Below, in pieces: positions 47,718 to 56,264 of a stretch of DNA of 64,000 nucleotides. This DNA is from Brevundimonas naejangsanensis (lineage in GTDB: Bacteria > Pseudomonadota > Alphaproteobacteria > Caulobacterales > Caulobacteraceae): the NCBI RefSeq assembly GCF_000635915.2, contig NZ_CP015614.1, forward strand, positions 1,099,501-1,163,500, given 5' to 3'. How positions within the stretch are numbered: the stretch's first letter is position 1; each line of letters begins with the position of its first letter. The notes below the pieces were generated by a model. It did no database searches, was not told the DNA's origin, and saw nothing but the letters and a program-made list of their open reading frames with translations. A program made the position numbers and the translations under genes.

Positions 47718-47733
47718 TTCTCAAAGCTGAGAA
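47718..47733 (+). promoter_or_regulatory. Inverted repeat upstream of hemA, candidate operator
   Basis: Perfect TTCTCA-N4-TGAGAA about 110 nt before the hemA start and 10 nt after the family 2 repeat. hemA is a frequent target of iron or oxygen regulators in alphaproteobacteria, but the sequence fits neither an FNR/FixK box nor a clear Irr motif, so the regulator is unknown. Confidence 0.35.
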
Positions 47734-47843
47734 CCGTTATCAATTAAGGGGTTGAGACGTTTTGTCCTGCGCCTGACATGGACAAGACCGGGCGGCGCGC
47801 GCAATTAGGCTCGCAAAGCTGCATAAGCGAAAGAAGCGCCGCC

Positions 47844-49070
47844 TTGTTCGACTATAAGTCCGCCTTTCAGAACTCTGTGGATCAGGTCCGCAGCGAAGGC
47901 CGTTACCGTGTCTTCGCCGATCTGAAGCGGGTGCGCGGGCAATTTCCTCTGGCCCGCCGTCGGCGCGCGGACGGCACGCACCAGGATGTGGTGGTCTGGT
48001 GCTCGAACGACTACCTCGGCATGGGCCAGCATCCGGCCGTGGTCGAGGCGATGAAGACGGCGATCGATCTCAGCGGCGCCGGGGCAGGGGGCACCCGCAA
48101 CATCTCGGGCACCACGCGCTCGGCCGTCGATCTGGAAGCCGAGCTGGCCAGCTGGCACCAGAAGGAAGCCGCCCTGCTGTTCACCTCGGGCTATGTGGCC
48201 AATGAGGCGACGCTATCGACGCTGCAGAAGATTTTGCCGGGCCTGATCATCTTCTCGGACGCGCTGAACCACGCCTCCATGATCGCGGGCATCCGCAACG
48301 GCGGCGGCGAACGCCACATCTTCCGCCACAACGACCTTGAACATCTTGAGGAACTGCTGGCCGCCGCGCCGGTCAACGCGCCCAAGCTGATCGCCTTCGA
48401 GAGCGTCTATTCGATGGACGGCGACATCGCCGACCTGGCGGGCACCATCGCCCTGGCCAAGAAATACGGCGCCCTGACCTATCTGGACGAAGTCCACGCC
48501 GTGGGTCTGTACGGCGCGACCGGCGCAGGCGTCGCCGAGCGCGACGGCGTGCTGGACGGCATCGACATCGTCGAATGCACCCTGGGCAAGGCCATCGGCG
48601 TCATGGGCGGCTATATCGCCGCCGACGCGGTGATCGTGGACGCTGTGCGCAGCTGGGCCTCGGGCTTCATCTTCACCACCAGCCTGCCGCCGGCCCTGAC
48701 CGCCGGCGCCTTGGCCTCGGTGCGCCATCTGAAAGCGCACCCCGAACTGCGCGACGCCCATCAGGAGCGCGCCGCCACCCTGAAGCGCCGTCTGTCCGAG
48801 GCGGGGATCCCGGTCCTGCCCAGCGTCAGCCACATCGTGCCGGTCCACGTCGGCAACCCGGTGCACTGCAAGCTGATCTCGGACATGCTGCTGGAAGAGC
48901 ACGGCATCTACGTCCAGCCGATCAACTATCCCACCGTGCCCAAGGGGACCGAGCGCCTTCGCTTCACTCCGTCGCCTGACCATGACGATGCGATGATCGA
49001 CAAGCTGGTCGATGCGATGGACAAGCTGTGGTCCCACTGTAACGTCGCGCGTCGTCCGGTCGCGGCGTGA
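47844..49070 (+). CDS. hemA: 5-aminolevulinate synthase
   Basis: A 408-residue PLP enzyme condensing glycine and succinyl-CoA to ALA, the alphaproteobacterial (C4) route to haem. Family segments are [25 protein letters not shown] at the start, [21 protein letters not shown], the PLP-lysine motif [13 protein letters not shown] and the C-terminal [13 protein letters not shown] place the start at the TTG 47844 because family members begin MFDYKxAF; an ATG at 47778 would add 22 unrelated residues and has no Shine-Dalgarno. It overlaps the next small gene by 4 nt. Confidence 0.94.
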   Translation: MFDYKSAFQNSVDQVRSEGRYRVFADLKRVRGQFPLARRRRADGTHQDVVVWCSNDYLGMGQHPAVVEAMKTAIDLSGAGAGGTRNISGTTRSAVDLEAELASWHQKEAALLFTSGYVANEATLSTLQKILPGLIIFSDALNHASMIAGIRNGGGERHIFRHNDLEHLEELLAAAPVNAPKLIAFESVYSMDGDIADLAGTIALAKKYGALTYLDEVHAVGLYGATGAGVAERDGVLDGIDIVECTLGKAIGVMGGYIAADAVIVDAVRSWASGFIFTTSLPPALTAGALASVRHLKAHPELRDAHQERAATLKRRLSEAGIPVLPSVSHIVPVHVGNPVHCKLISDMLLEEHGIYVQPINYPTVPKGTERLRFTPSPDHDDAMIDKLVDAMDKLWSHCNVARRPVAA

Positions 49071-49252
49071 CGGCCGACGCTGACCTCGGCGAGATCATCG
49101 TCGAGTTCGTCCGCAACGGCCCGTATGTGAAATGCTCCGCCGTCCACACGGCCACGGGCGTAGAGGTCTCCGCCATAGGTCCCGCCGTCGAGCCGCGCGC
49201 GGTTGAACGCGTAGCGATCGCCAAACTGAAACGAGCGTTGTCACAGCGGTGA
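49067..49252 (+). CDS. Small conserved protein (DUF6898-like) downstream of hemA
   Basis: A 61-residue cytoplasmic protein ([20 protein letters not shown], then [28 protein letters not shown]). It starts at a GTG overlapping the hemA stop by 4 nt, so it is translationally coupled. Small proteins of this shape are found next to hemA or glyA in several alphaproteobacteria; the DUF number is from memory and should be checked. The beta-hairpin plus C-terminal helix pattern does not suggest an enzyme. Function unknown. Confidence 0.7.
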   Translation: MTADADLGEIIVEFVRNGPYVKCSAVHTATGVEVSAIGPAVEPRAVERVAIAKLKRALSQR

Positions 49253-49322
49253 CCCCCTAGATGTTGTGGTGTTCGGCGGCGCGGCCTAGAAGGGAGCGCC
49301 GTTTCAGCCTTCAGCCTCCGGG

Positions 49323-50615
49323 ATGCCTCCAGTGACCGCCTTCACGCACGATTCCTATTTCACCAAGAGCCTCGCCGATGCTGATCCGGCGATCTTCAAG
49401 GGCATTCAGGGCGAGCTCGGTCGCCAGAAGGAGCAGATCGAGCTGATCGCTTCGGAAAACATCGTCTCTCAGGCGGTGCTGGACGCGCAAGGCTCGGTCC
49501 TGACCAACAAATACGCTGAGGGCTATCCCGGTCGTCGCTATTACGGCGGCTGCGAGTTCGTCGACGTCACCGAAGACCTGGCCCGCGAGCGCGCCAAGGA
49601 GCTGTTCGGCGCCGCCTATGTGAACGTCCAGCCCCACTCGGGCGCCCAGGCCAACCAGGCCGTCTTCTTCTCCCTGCTGCAGCCGGGCGACACCTTCCTG
49701 GGCATGGACCTGGCCTGCGGCGGCCACCTGACCCACGGCTCGCCCGCCAACCAGTCGGGCAAGTGGTTCCGCCCCGTCACCTATAAGGTGAACGAAGACG
49801 ACCATCTGATTGATTATGATCACGTCGCCGAAATGGCCCAGAAGGAAAAGCCGAAGCTGATTCTGGCCGGCGCCTCGGCCTACAGCCGTCACATCGACTT
49901 CAAACGCTTCCGCGAAATCGCCGATTCGGTCGGAGCCTATCTGATGGTCGACATGGCTCACTATGCAGGCCTGATCGCCGGCGGCGCCTACCCCGACCCG
50001 ATGCCCCACGCCCACGTCGTCACCACCACCACGCACAAGACCCTGCGCGGCCCCCGCGGTGGCATGATCCTGTCCAACGACCTGGACCTGGGCAAGAAGA
50101 TCAACTCGGCGGTCTTCCCCGGCCTGCAGGGCGGCCCGCTGGAGCACGTCATCGCCGCCAAGGCCGTGGCCTTCGGCGAGGCGCTGAAGCCTGAGTTCAA
50201 GCTCTACGCCCAGCAGGTCGTGAAGAACGCCCAGGCTCTGGCCGCCGTTCTGGTCGATCGCGGTCTGGCCATCGTCTCGGGCGGCACGGACAGCCACCTG
50301 ATGCTGGTCGACCTGCGTCCCAAGGGCGTGACCGGCAAGGCCACCGAGCATGAACTCGAGAAGGCTCTGATGACCTGCAACAAGAACGGCGTACCGTTCG
50401 ACACCGCCCCCTTCACCATCACCTCGGGCGTCCGTCTGGGCACCCCGGCGGGCACCACGCGCGGCTTCGGCGAGGAAGAGTTCAAGCAGATCGGTCACTG
50501 GATCGCCGACGTCGTCTCTTCGATGAACGGCGGCGACGAAGCCGATCCGGCCGTCGTCGCGGGCGTTGCCGCTCAGGTGCGCGAACTGACCGCGCGCTTC
50601 CCGATCTATCGCTAA
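49323..50615 (+). CDS. glyA: Serine hydroxymethyltransferase
   Basis: A 430-residue PLP enzyme converting serine and tetrahydrofolate to glycine and methylene-THF. Motifs: [32 protein letters not shown], the [10 protein letters not shown] region and the PLP-lysine segment [16 protein letters not shown]. It supplies the glycine used by HemA just upstream and the methylene-THF used by TrmFO. It leads, 12 nt apart, into nrdR and the riboflavin genes. Confidence 0.97.
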   Translation: MPPVTAFTHDSYFTKSLADADPAIFKGIQGELGRQKEQIELIASENIVSQAVLDAQGSVLTNKYAEGYPGRRYYGGCEFVDVTEDLARERAKELFGAAYVNVQPHSGAQANQAVFFSLLQPGDTFLGMDLACGGHLTHGSPANQSGKWFRPVTYKVNEDDHLIDYDHVAEMAQKEKPKLILAGASAYSRHIDFKRFREIADSVGAYLMVDMAHYAGLIAGGAYPDPMPHAHVVTTTTHKTLRGPRGGMILSNDLDLGKKINSAVFPGLQGGPLEHVIAAKAVAFGEALKPEFKLYAQQVVKNAQALAAVLVDRGLAIVSGGTDSHLMLVDLRPKGVTGKATEHELEKALMTCNKNGVPFDTAPFTITSGVRLGTPAGTTRGFGEEEFKQIGHWIADVVSSMNGGDEADPAVVAGVAAQVRELTARFPIYR

Positions 50616-50627
50616 GAGGCCCATCGG

Positions 50628-51101
50628 ATGAAGTGCCCCTTCTGCGGAAACGCCGACACCCAGGTGAAGGACAGCCGCCCGTCTGACGACGGCGCGGCCA
50701 TCCGGCGCCGTCGGTCGTGCCCGCAGTGCAACGGGCGCTTCACCACCTTCGAGCGGGTGCAGCTGCGCGAACTGGTCATCCTGAAACGGAACGGCCGCCG
50801 CACCCCCTTCGACCGCGACAAGCTGGAACGCTCGCTGGGCATCGCCCTGCGCAAACGCCCGGTCCAGCCTGACCAGGTCGAGCTTCTGGTCAGCCGCATC
50901 GTGCGCCAGCTGGAAAGCCTGGGCGAGACCGAGATCCCGTCCAGCATCGTCGGCGACTTCATCATGAAGGCGCTGAAGTCGGTCGATGAGGTCGCCTACG
51001 TCCGCTACGCCTCGGTCTACAAGGACTTCCGCCACACCAGCGATTTCGCCAAATTCCTCGGCGACGAGGGTTTCGACGAGACCAAGTCCGGCCAGGACTG
51101 A
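50628..51101 (+). CDS. nrdR: Transcriptional repressor NrdR
   Basis: A 157-residue repressor of ribonucleotide reductase genes. The N-terminal zinc ribbon has two Cys pairs (CPFCGN and CPQCNG) and the ATP-cone follows ([21 protein letters not shown]). NrdR senses ATP/dATP and binds NrdR boxes; none is evident within the window. The glyA-nrdR-rib order is widespread in alphaproteobacteria. Its stop overlaps the ribD start by one base. Confidence 0.97.
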   Translation: MKCPFCGNADTQVKDSRPSDDGAAIRRRRSCPQCNGRFTTFERVQLRELVILKRNGRRTPFDRDKLERSLGIALRKRPVQPDQVELLVSRIVRQLESLGETEIPSSIVGDFIMKALKSVDEVAYVRYASVYKDFRHTSDFAKFLGDEGFDETKSGQD

Positions 51102-51859
51102 TGCGCCCGCGCGTCACCCTCAAGCTGGCCACGTCGCTGGACGGCCGCATCGCCACGGCCACGGGCGAAAGCCAGTGGATCACCGGGCCGGAGGCGCGCC
51201 TTCAAGGCCACCGCCTGCGCGCGACGCATGACGCCATCCTGGTCGGCGTCGAGACCGTGCTCGCCGACGACCCGGAACTGACCGTCCGTCTTCCTTCTCC
51301 ACTCGGGGGAGAAGGTGGCTCGGGTAGCGAGACGGATGAGGGGGCTGTGTCATCACGCGAAACGGCTGAAGTCGAGGGCGCGTCCGGCGACCCCCTCATC
51401 CGAGCGGCTCCGCCGCCCACCTTCTCCCCCGAGGGGAGAAGGAACCCATTGAGGGTCGTGCTCGACAGTCGTCTGCGGACCCCAGCCACAGCCAAGGTCG
51501 CATCCGGCAACACCCTGATCCTTACGACCGCCACCCCCCGCGCCATAGGCCACGCCGAAGTCATCACCGTCGCCGCCTCCGACGACCGCCCCGCCATCCC
51601 TGCCGTCCTCGACGCGCTCGCCGCCCGCGCCATCACCTCAGTCCTGATCGAAGGCGGTGGCCGGGTCGCCGCCTCCTTCATCCAGGCGGGCGCAGTCGAC
51701 GCCATCGAGTGGTTCCGCGCCCCGATCGTGCTGGGCGGGGAGGGCAGGCCCTGCATCGCCTCCCTGGCGCTTGCAAAGCTGGCCGACGCCCCCAAGTTCC
51801 GTCGTCTGGGCGTCGAGCCTGTCGGAGACGACCTGTGGGAACGCTACGCCCGGGTCTGA
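51101..51859 (+). CDS. ribD: Stand-alone RibD reductase domain with a repeat-derived insertion
   Basis: A 252-residue RibD_C-type reductase (5-amino-6-(5-phosphoribosylamino)uracil reductase). It begins directly with the reductase strand RPRVTLKLATSLDGRIATATGES; the N-terminal deaminase domain of bifunctional RibD is absent. Other family segments: ILVGVETVLADDPELTVR, RVVLDSRLRTP, VLIEGGGRVAASFI and APIVLGGEG. Between LTVR and NPLRVVLDS are about 50 extra residues (LPSPLGGEGGSG ... FSPEGRR), encoded entirely by a palindromic repeat of 150 nt, which leaves the frame open. The insertion lies in a loop between two strands, so the enzyme may still fold. The deaminase must be encoded elsewhere. Confidence 0.88.
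   Translation: MRPRVTLKLATSLDGRIATATGESQWITGPEARLQGHRLRATHDAILVGVETVLADDPELTVRLPSPLGGEGGSGSETDEGAVSSRETAEVEGASGDPLIRAAPPPTFSPEGRRNPLRVVLDSRLRTPATAKVASGNTLILTTATPRAIGHAEVITVAASDDRPAIPAVLDALAARAITSVLIEGGGRVAASFIQAGAVDAIEWFRAPIVLGGEGRPCIASLALAKLADAPKFRRLGVEPVGDDLWERYARV
51293..51442. repeat. Palindromic repeat (family 1, copy B) inside ribD
   Basis: Left arm CCTTCTCC...GGATGAGGGGG (51293-51344) and right arm CCCCCTCATCC...GGAGAAGG (51391-51442) match the intergenic element at 40193-40356 in arm sequence and layout. The length is 150 nt, a multiple of three, and it is translated without stop in the ribD frame. Confidence 0.85.
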
Positions 51860-51870
51860 CGCCTCCGCAG

Positions 51871-51932
51871 GCGCGATTTCAGACGAATTAGACTAATTAG
51901 ACTCTGTTTTTTGGGTCCGAAGGGACCGGAGC
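51871..51932 (+). promoter_or_regulatory. 62-nt leader element before ribE (copy B of a gor/ribE pair)
   Basis: Shares the first 16 nt (GCGCGATTTCAGACGA) exactly with the gor leader, and about 43 of the first 49 aligned columns overall with one gap. GACTC can pair with GGGTC across a U-rich loop, or GGTCC (51914-51918) can pair with GGACC (51923-51927) around a GAAG tetraloop; both cannot form together. The Shine-Dalgarno GGAG follows, 5 nt from the ribE ATG. It is not an FMN riboswitch. Confidence 0.55.
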
Positions 51933-51936
51933 TTTC

Positions 51937-52527
51937 ATGTTCACCGGCATCGTCACCGACATCGGCCGCGTCCGCAGCGTCCGCCAAACCGACCGCGACC
52001 GTCGCTATGAGATCGAGACCGTGTGGGACACGGCGGGCATCGACCTGGGCGCCTCGATCAGCCACGCGGGCTGCTGCCTGACCGTCACGGAAAAGGGCGA
52101 GGGGTGGTTCGCCGTCGAGGTGTCGGGCGAGACCTTGTCCAAGACCAAGCTGGGCGACTGGAGCGAGGGCAGCCGCATCAATCTGGAACGCGCCGCCAAG
52201 CTGGGCGACGAACTGGGCGGACATATCGTCTCGGGCCATGTCGATGGTCTGGGCGAGGTCTTGTCCGTCACGCCCGAAGGCGGCTCGCACCGCATCGTGA
52301 TCGAAGCGCCCGCGCCCCTGCACAGATTCATCGCCCCAAAGGGCTCAATCACGGTCGATGGGGTTTCCCTGACGGTGAATGGGGTGCATGAGCGCCGCTT
52401 CGACGTGAACATCATCCCGCATACGTGGAATGCGACCACCCTCGGCGGCCTAAAGGTCGGCGAAAAGGTCAATCTGGAGTTCGACATGCTGGCGCGTTAC
52501 CTCGCGCGGTGGCAGGAGACCGCATGA
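51937..52527 (+). CDS. ribE: Riboflavin synthase (alpha chain)
   Basis: A 196-residue enzyme that dismutates 6,7-dimethyl-8-ribityllumazine to riboflavin. The two tandem lumazine-binding barrels are visible: MFTGIVTDIGRVRSV with SHAGCCLTV in the first, GHIVSGHVDGLGEV with SITVDGVSLTVNGV in the second. This internal duplication is diagnostic. A 62-nt leader resembling that of gor precedes it. It overlaps ribBA by 4 nt (ATGA). Confidence 0.96.
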   Translation: MFTGIVTDIGRVRSVRQTDRDRRYEIETVWDTAGIDLGASISHAGCCLTVTEKGEGWFAVEVSGETLSKTKLGDWSEGSRINLERAAKLGDELGGHIVSGHVDGLGEVLSVTPEGGSHRIVIEAPAPLHRFIAPKGSITVDGVSLTVNGVHERRFDVNIIPHTWNATTLGGLKVGEKVNLEFDMLARYLARWQETA

Positions 52528-53660
52528 TGAAACTGGCCGTCCACAATACCGACAGCCCGATCAGCTCGATCGAGGACATTATCGAGGACGCCCGCAACGG
52601 CCGCCCCTACATCCTGGTGGACGCCGAGGACCGCGAGAACGAGGGCGACATCGTCATTCCGGCCCAGTTCGCCACGCCGGAACAGATCAACTTCATGATC
52701 CGCTATGCGCGCGGCCTGGTGTGCCTGGCCATGACGGCCGAGCGCGCCAAGCAGTTGCGCCTGCCGCCGATGGCCGCCGAGAACCGCGAGAGCATGGGCA
52801 CGGCCTTCACCATCTCGATCGAGGCCAAGGAAGGCGTCACGACCGGCATTTCGGCCGCTGACCGCGCTCACACGGTCCAGGTGGCCGCCGACCCGTCGCG
52901 CACCGCCGACGACATCGTCTCGCCGGGACACATCTTCCCCCTGGTCGCGCGCGACGGCGGCGTCCTGGTGCGCACCGGCCACACCGAGGCCGCTGTGGAC
53001 ATCAGCCGCATGGCCGGCCTGATCCCCGCCGGGGTGATCTGCGAGATCATCAAGGACGACGGCGAGATGGCGCGGATGCCTGATCTGATCGCCTTCGCCC
53101 AGTTGCACGGGCTGAAGATAGGCACCATCGCCGACCTGATCGCCTATCGCCGCCGCACCGAGCGCTTTGTCGAGCGCGTGATGGAGACGCCGTTCCAGAG
53201 CGTCCACGGCGGCGAGTTCAAGCTGATCCTGTACCGCAACACCATCGAGGGCGCGGAGCACGTCGCCCTTGTGCGCGGCGATATCGATCCTGCCAGGCCG
53301 ACTGTCGTGCGCATGCACCAGATCGACTTCGCCGCCGACCTGCTGGGCCATGTCGAGGCCCGCCAGGACTATATTCCGAAGGCGATGCAGGCGCTGGCGG
53401 CCCATGACGGCCCGGGCGTCGTCGTCTTCCTGCGCGATCCCGACCTGCATGGCCTGGCCGAACGGCTCGGCGGCGTGGCCAAGCCCGCGGCGGCGGATCG
53501 CTCGCTGAAAGCCTATGGCGTCGGGGCGCAGATTCTGCTCGACCTCGGCGTCAAAGACATGATCGTGATGAGTTCGACGCGACCCAATCCGACGGCGCTT
53601 GAAGGCTATGGCCTGCGCATCGTCGGCTGGCGCGACATGGACGGAGAAGACCAATCTTGA
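52524..53660 (+). CDS. ribBA: 3,4-dihydroxy-2-butanone 4-phosphate synthase with degenerate GTP cyclohydrolase II domain
   Basis: A 378-residue fusion. The N-terminal DHBP synthase (about 1-215) is intact: [13 protein letters not shown], the [12 protein letters not shown] loop and [22 protein letters not shown]. The C-terminal half has the GTP cyclohydrolase II fold, but the zinc-ligand cysteines (normally SEC...DVF...RCDCG) are replaced by [16 protein letters not shown], with no Cys. That domain is thus expected to be inactive, as in so-called RibBX proteins. The organism needs another RibA for the first step of the pathway. The ATG overlaps the ribE stop. Confidence 0.93.
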   Translation: MMKLAVHNTDSPISSIEDIIEDARNGRPYILVDAEDRENEGDIVIPAQFATPEQINFMIRYARGLVCLAMTAERAKQLRLPPMAAENRESMGTAFTISIEAKEGVTTGISAADRAHTVQVAADPSRTADDIVSPGHIFPLVARDGGVLVRTGHTEAAVDISRMAGLIPAGVICEIIKDDGEMARMPDLIAFAQLHGLKIGTIADLIAYRRRTERFVERVMETPFQSVHGGEFKLILYRNTIEGAEHVALVRGDIDPARPTVVRMHQIDFAADLLGHVEARQDYIPKAMQALAAHDGPGVVVFLRDPDLHGLAERLGGVAKPAAADRSLKAYGVGAQILLDLGVKDMIVMSSTRPNPTALEGYGLRIVGWRDMDGEDQS

Positions 53661-54118
53661 ACGACCCCACTCGCGTCCTCATCGTTGAGGCGCGCTTCTA
53701 CGACGAACTGGCGGACGCCCTTCTGGAAGGGGCGAAGGACGCCCTGCGCGCGCAAGGCGTCCAGTATGACGTCGTGACCGTGCCCGGCGCTCTGGAAGTG
53801 CCGACCGTGATCGCCATGGCCGAGGAGGCCGGGCGCTATCCGACCGCGCCGCGCTACGACGGCTATGTCGCCCTGGGCTGCGTGATCCGCGGCGAGACCT
53901 ACCACTTCGAGATCGTCTCGGACCAGTCGGCCGCCGGCATCCGCAACCTGGGCCTCAAGGGCGTGGCTATCGGCAACGGCATCCTGACGACCGAGGACGA
54001 GGAGCAGGCCTGGGCCCGCGCCCGCCTCAGCGAGGGCGACAAGGGCGGCTTCGCCGCCCGCGCCTGCCTGGACCTGATCTCTATCCGTAAACGCCTGCGT
54101 GGGGGCCTGGCCTCGTGA
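53657..54118 (+). CDS. ribH: 6,7-dimethyl-8-ribityllumazine synthase
   Basis: A 153-residue enzyme condensing dihydroxybutanone phosphate with the pyrimidine intermediate. Motifs: [28 protein letters not shown] with the catalytic His, and [13 protein letters not shown]. It follows ribBA with a 4-nt overlap and completes the ribD-ribE-ribBA-ribH cluster. Subunits of this size form pentamers or icosahedral shells. Confidence 0.97.
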   Translation: MNDPTRVLIVEARFYDELADALLEGAKDALRAQGVQYDVVTVPGALEVPTVIAMAEEAGRYPTAPRYDGYVALGCVIRGETYHFEIVSDQSAAGIRNLGLKGVAIGNGILTTEDEEQAWARARLSEGDKGGFAARACLDLISIRKRLRGGLAS

Positions 54119-54651
54119 CCGAACCGACCAGCGCCCCGGCGACCGTCGCCGAAGTCATGGCTCAACTGGCCGAGGCTGAAAAAGCCCGGGCCGAACCCCA
54201 GCTGACCAGCCGCCAGCGCCGCGCCCGCACGGTCGCCCGTCTGGCCGCCGTTCAGGCCCTGTATCAGATGGAGCTGGCGGGCGAGGGCGTCGACAGCGTC
54301 GTGCGCGAGTTCCGCAATCACCGCTTCGACGCCGACATCGACGGCGCCCCTCTGGCCGAGGCTGACGAGGACTGGTTCTCCGAGATCGTCCACGGCGTGG
54401 TCGAGGATCAGCGCGGCATCGATGAGGCGATCAAGGCGCGCTTGGCCTCCAACTGGCGGCTGGAGCGTCTGGACGCCACGCTGCGGGCTCTGCTGCGCTG
54501 CGGCGCGTGGGAGCTGAAGCACAAGCCGGACGTGCCGCGTGAAATCGTCATCGACGAGTACGTCGAACTGGCCAAGGCCTTCTTCGACGACGCGGAGGCG
54601 AAGTTCGTGAACGCGGCGCTGGACGGCGTGGCGCGCGATGCCCGCGATTGA
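54115..54651 (+). CDS. nusB: Transcription antitermination factor NusB
   Basis: A 178-residue helical RNA-binding factor for rRNA antitermination. The conserved start of the fold is [14 protein letters not shown], and the C-terminal [32 protein letters not shown] is canonical (about residues 142-173). It has an N-terminal extension of roughly 30 charged residues beyond the E. coli protein. It begins at a GTG overlapping ribH by 4 nt. The ribH-nusB-thiL order is widely conserved. Confidence 0.95.
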   Translation: MTEPTSAPATVAEVMAQLAEAEKARAEPQLTSRQRRARTVARLAAVQALYQMELAGEGVDSVVREFRNHRFDADIDGAPLAEADEDWFSEIVHGVVEDQRGIDEAIKARLASNWRLERLDATLRALLRCGAWELKHKPDVPREIVIDEYVELAKAFFDDAEAKFVNAALDGVARDARD

Positions 54652-55627
54652 CGTCGCGGGTGAATTCGAGACCATCCAGCGGCTGCTGAAGCCGCTGGCG
54701 CACCCGGAATGGGCGCGGGGGCTGGCCGACGACGTGGCCGCGCTGCCCTCGCGACCGGGACACGACCTGGTTCTGACCAAGGACGCGATCGTCGAGGGCG
54801 TCCACTTCCTGCCCGACGATCCGCTGGACACGGTGGCGCAGAAGCTTTTGCGCGTGAACCTGTCCGATCTGGCGGCCAAGGGCGCCGAGCCGTTCGGCTA
54901 CCTGTTGGCCTGTCATTGGTCAGAGCGCTGCGGCTGGCCCGAGCGCGAGGCTTTCGTCGCCGGGCTGCGGCGCGATCAGGCTATTTTCGACATTTTCCTG
55001 CTGGGCGGCGACACGGTGAAGACGCCGGGCCCGGCCAGTTTCTCGGCCACAATGATGGGCTGGGCGCCGTCAGGCGCAGCGGTCAGCCGGGGGGGCGCGC
55101 GGCCGGGCGATCTGGTCTTCGTCACCGGAACCATCGGCGACGGCTGGCTGGGCCTTCAGGCCGCCCAGGCGACCCTGACGCTGGAGCCCGAACGCATGGA
55201 CGCGCTGGAGGCCGCCTATCGCACCCCCATGCCGCGCGTGGAGTTCGCGCCCGTCGTTCTGGGCCTCGCCACGGCCAGCGCCGACGTGTCCGACGGTCTT
55301 CTGGCCGACGCCGCCCACATCGCCGAAGCCAGCGGCGTGCGACTCGAGATCGATCTGGAGGTGCTGCCGATGTCAGCGGCGGCCCAGGCCTGGTTCGAGG
55401 GACGTGTCGACCCTCAGGCGGCGCTGGAGCTGCTGGCCAGCGGCGGCGACGACTATGAGATCCTGCTGACCCTCCCGGCGGGCGCCGAGAACGCATTGCG
55501 CCGCGAGGCCGAGCGCCGCCACCTGCGCCTGACTTGCATCGGTCGCGTGACCGAGGGCAGGGGGCTGTCGCCGCGCTATCTGGGGCAGGCCATCACCCCG
55601 ACCCGCACCGGCTGGACCCACGGCTGA
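54638..55627 (+). CDS. thiL: Thiamine-monophosphate kinase
   Basis: A 329-residue enzyme making thiamine diphosphate from thiamine monophosphate. Family motifs are [48 protein letters not shown] and the C-terminal [11 protein letters not shown]. The ATG overlaps nusB by 14 nt, so the start is fixed by the conserved [11 protein letters not shown]-terminus. The Lys in VKTPG and the metal-binding Asp residues are all present. Confidence 0.96.
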   Translation: MPAIDVAGEFETIQRLLKPLAHPEWARGLADDVAALPSRPGHDLVLTKDAIVEGVHFLPDDPLDTVAQKLLRVNLSDLAAKGAEPFGYLLACHWSERCGWPEREAFVAGLRRDQAIFDIFLLGGDTVKTPGPASFSATMMGWAPSGAAVSRGGARPGDLVFVTGTIGDGWLGLQAAQATLTLEPERMDALEAAYRTPMPRVEFAPVVLGLATASADVSDGLLADAAHIAEASGVRLEIDLEVLPMSAAAQAWFEGRVDPQAALELLASGGDDYEILLTLPAGAENALRREAERRHLRLTCIGRVTEGRGLSPRYLGQAITPTRTGWTHG

Positions 55628-55667
55628 GCGCAACGGAATCCTAACCGGGCACGGCCAGACTGAATTC

Positions 55668-56090
55668 ATGAACCGCCGCGCCCTGATCCTCGCCGTCGCA
55701 GGCGCCGCCCTGTCGGGTTCGGCGCTCGCCTCGCCGTCGGCGGAAACGCCCGCCCAGCCCGCGAGCTTTAACCTCACCGGCGTGGGCCTGCCGATCATCG
55801 TGGGCGGCCGCGTCCGCAACTACGTCTTTGCAGAACTGAAACTGTATCTGGGCGAGGGCCAAACCCTGGATGCGGTAAGGGCTAAGGAGCCCTATCTGCG
55901 CGACGCCCTTGTCCGCGCCGGGCACCGGACCCCCTTCGTCCTCGCAGACGACTGGAATCAGTTGGACGCGGCCGCGCTGAGCGCCAGCCTGATACGCGCG
56001 GCCGACAGCCTGATCGGCAAGGGGGCGATCGCCCGCGTCGAGGTCGTCAGCCAGGCCGCGCGCCGCCGCACGACTGTGCGCGCCCTCTAA
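55668..56090 (+). CDS. Small exported protein of unknown function
   Basis: A 140-residue protein with an N-terminal signal (MNRRALILAVAGAALSGSALA; the NRR start could even be a weak Tat signal). The mature part is short, with segment NYVFAELKLYLGEGQTLDAVRAKEPYLRDALVRAGHRTP (about 51-89) and helical C-terminus (LSASLIRAADSLIGKGAIARVEVV). The alternation resembles FliL-type periplasmic domains, but similarity is too weak to assign. It lies between thiL and hppA on the same strand, 40 nt after thiL. Function unknown. Confidence 0.6.
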   Translation: MNRRALILAVAGAALSGSALASPSAETPAQPASFNLTGVGLPIIVGGRVRNYVFAELKLYLGEGQTLDAVRAKEPYLRDALVRAGHRTPFVLADDWNQLDAAALSASLIRAADSLIGKGAIARVEVVSQAARRRTTVRAL

Positions 56091-56264
56091 AAGAGCGCTG
56101 TTGCGCCACGGCTCTGCTTTTGGCACGATTTAGCCGCAATTCCCGAGGGGCGTGAATTTACGTCTGTAAGCGCACGGGGGGACCGGAAGGCGGCCGAGAG
56201 GCGACAACGCCCGTAGCGCAGCCCATGGATCCGCGCGTCTAGTTGCATAGGGCTTGGAAACGCC

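Noticed and set aside
51293..51442. CRISPR-like repeat array in ribD
   Set aside because: There is one inverted pair, not a series of direct repeats with spacers.
51860..51936. FMN riboswitch before ribE
   Set aside because: None of the conserved RFN-element segments are present; the element is instead similar to the gor leader.
56121..56134. Sigma-54-like TGGCACG upstream of hppA
   Set aside because: The downstream GC is one base too close (10 instead of 11 nt from the GG), and sigma-54 spacing is strict.
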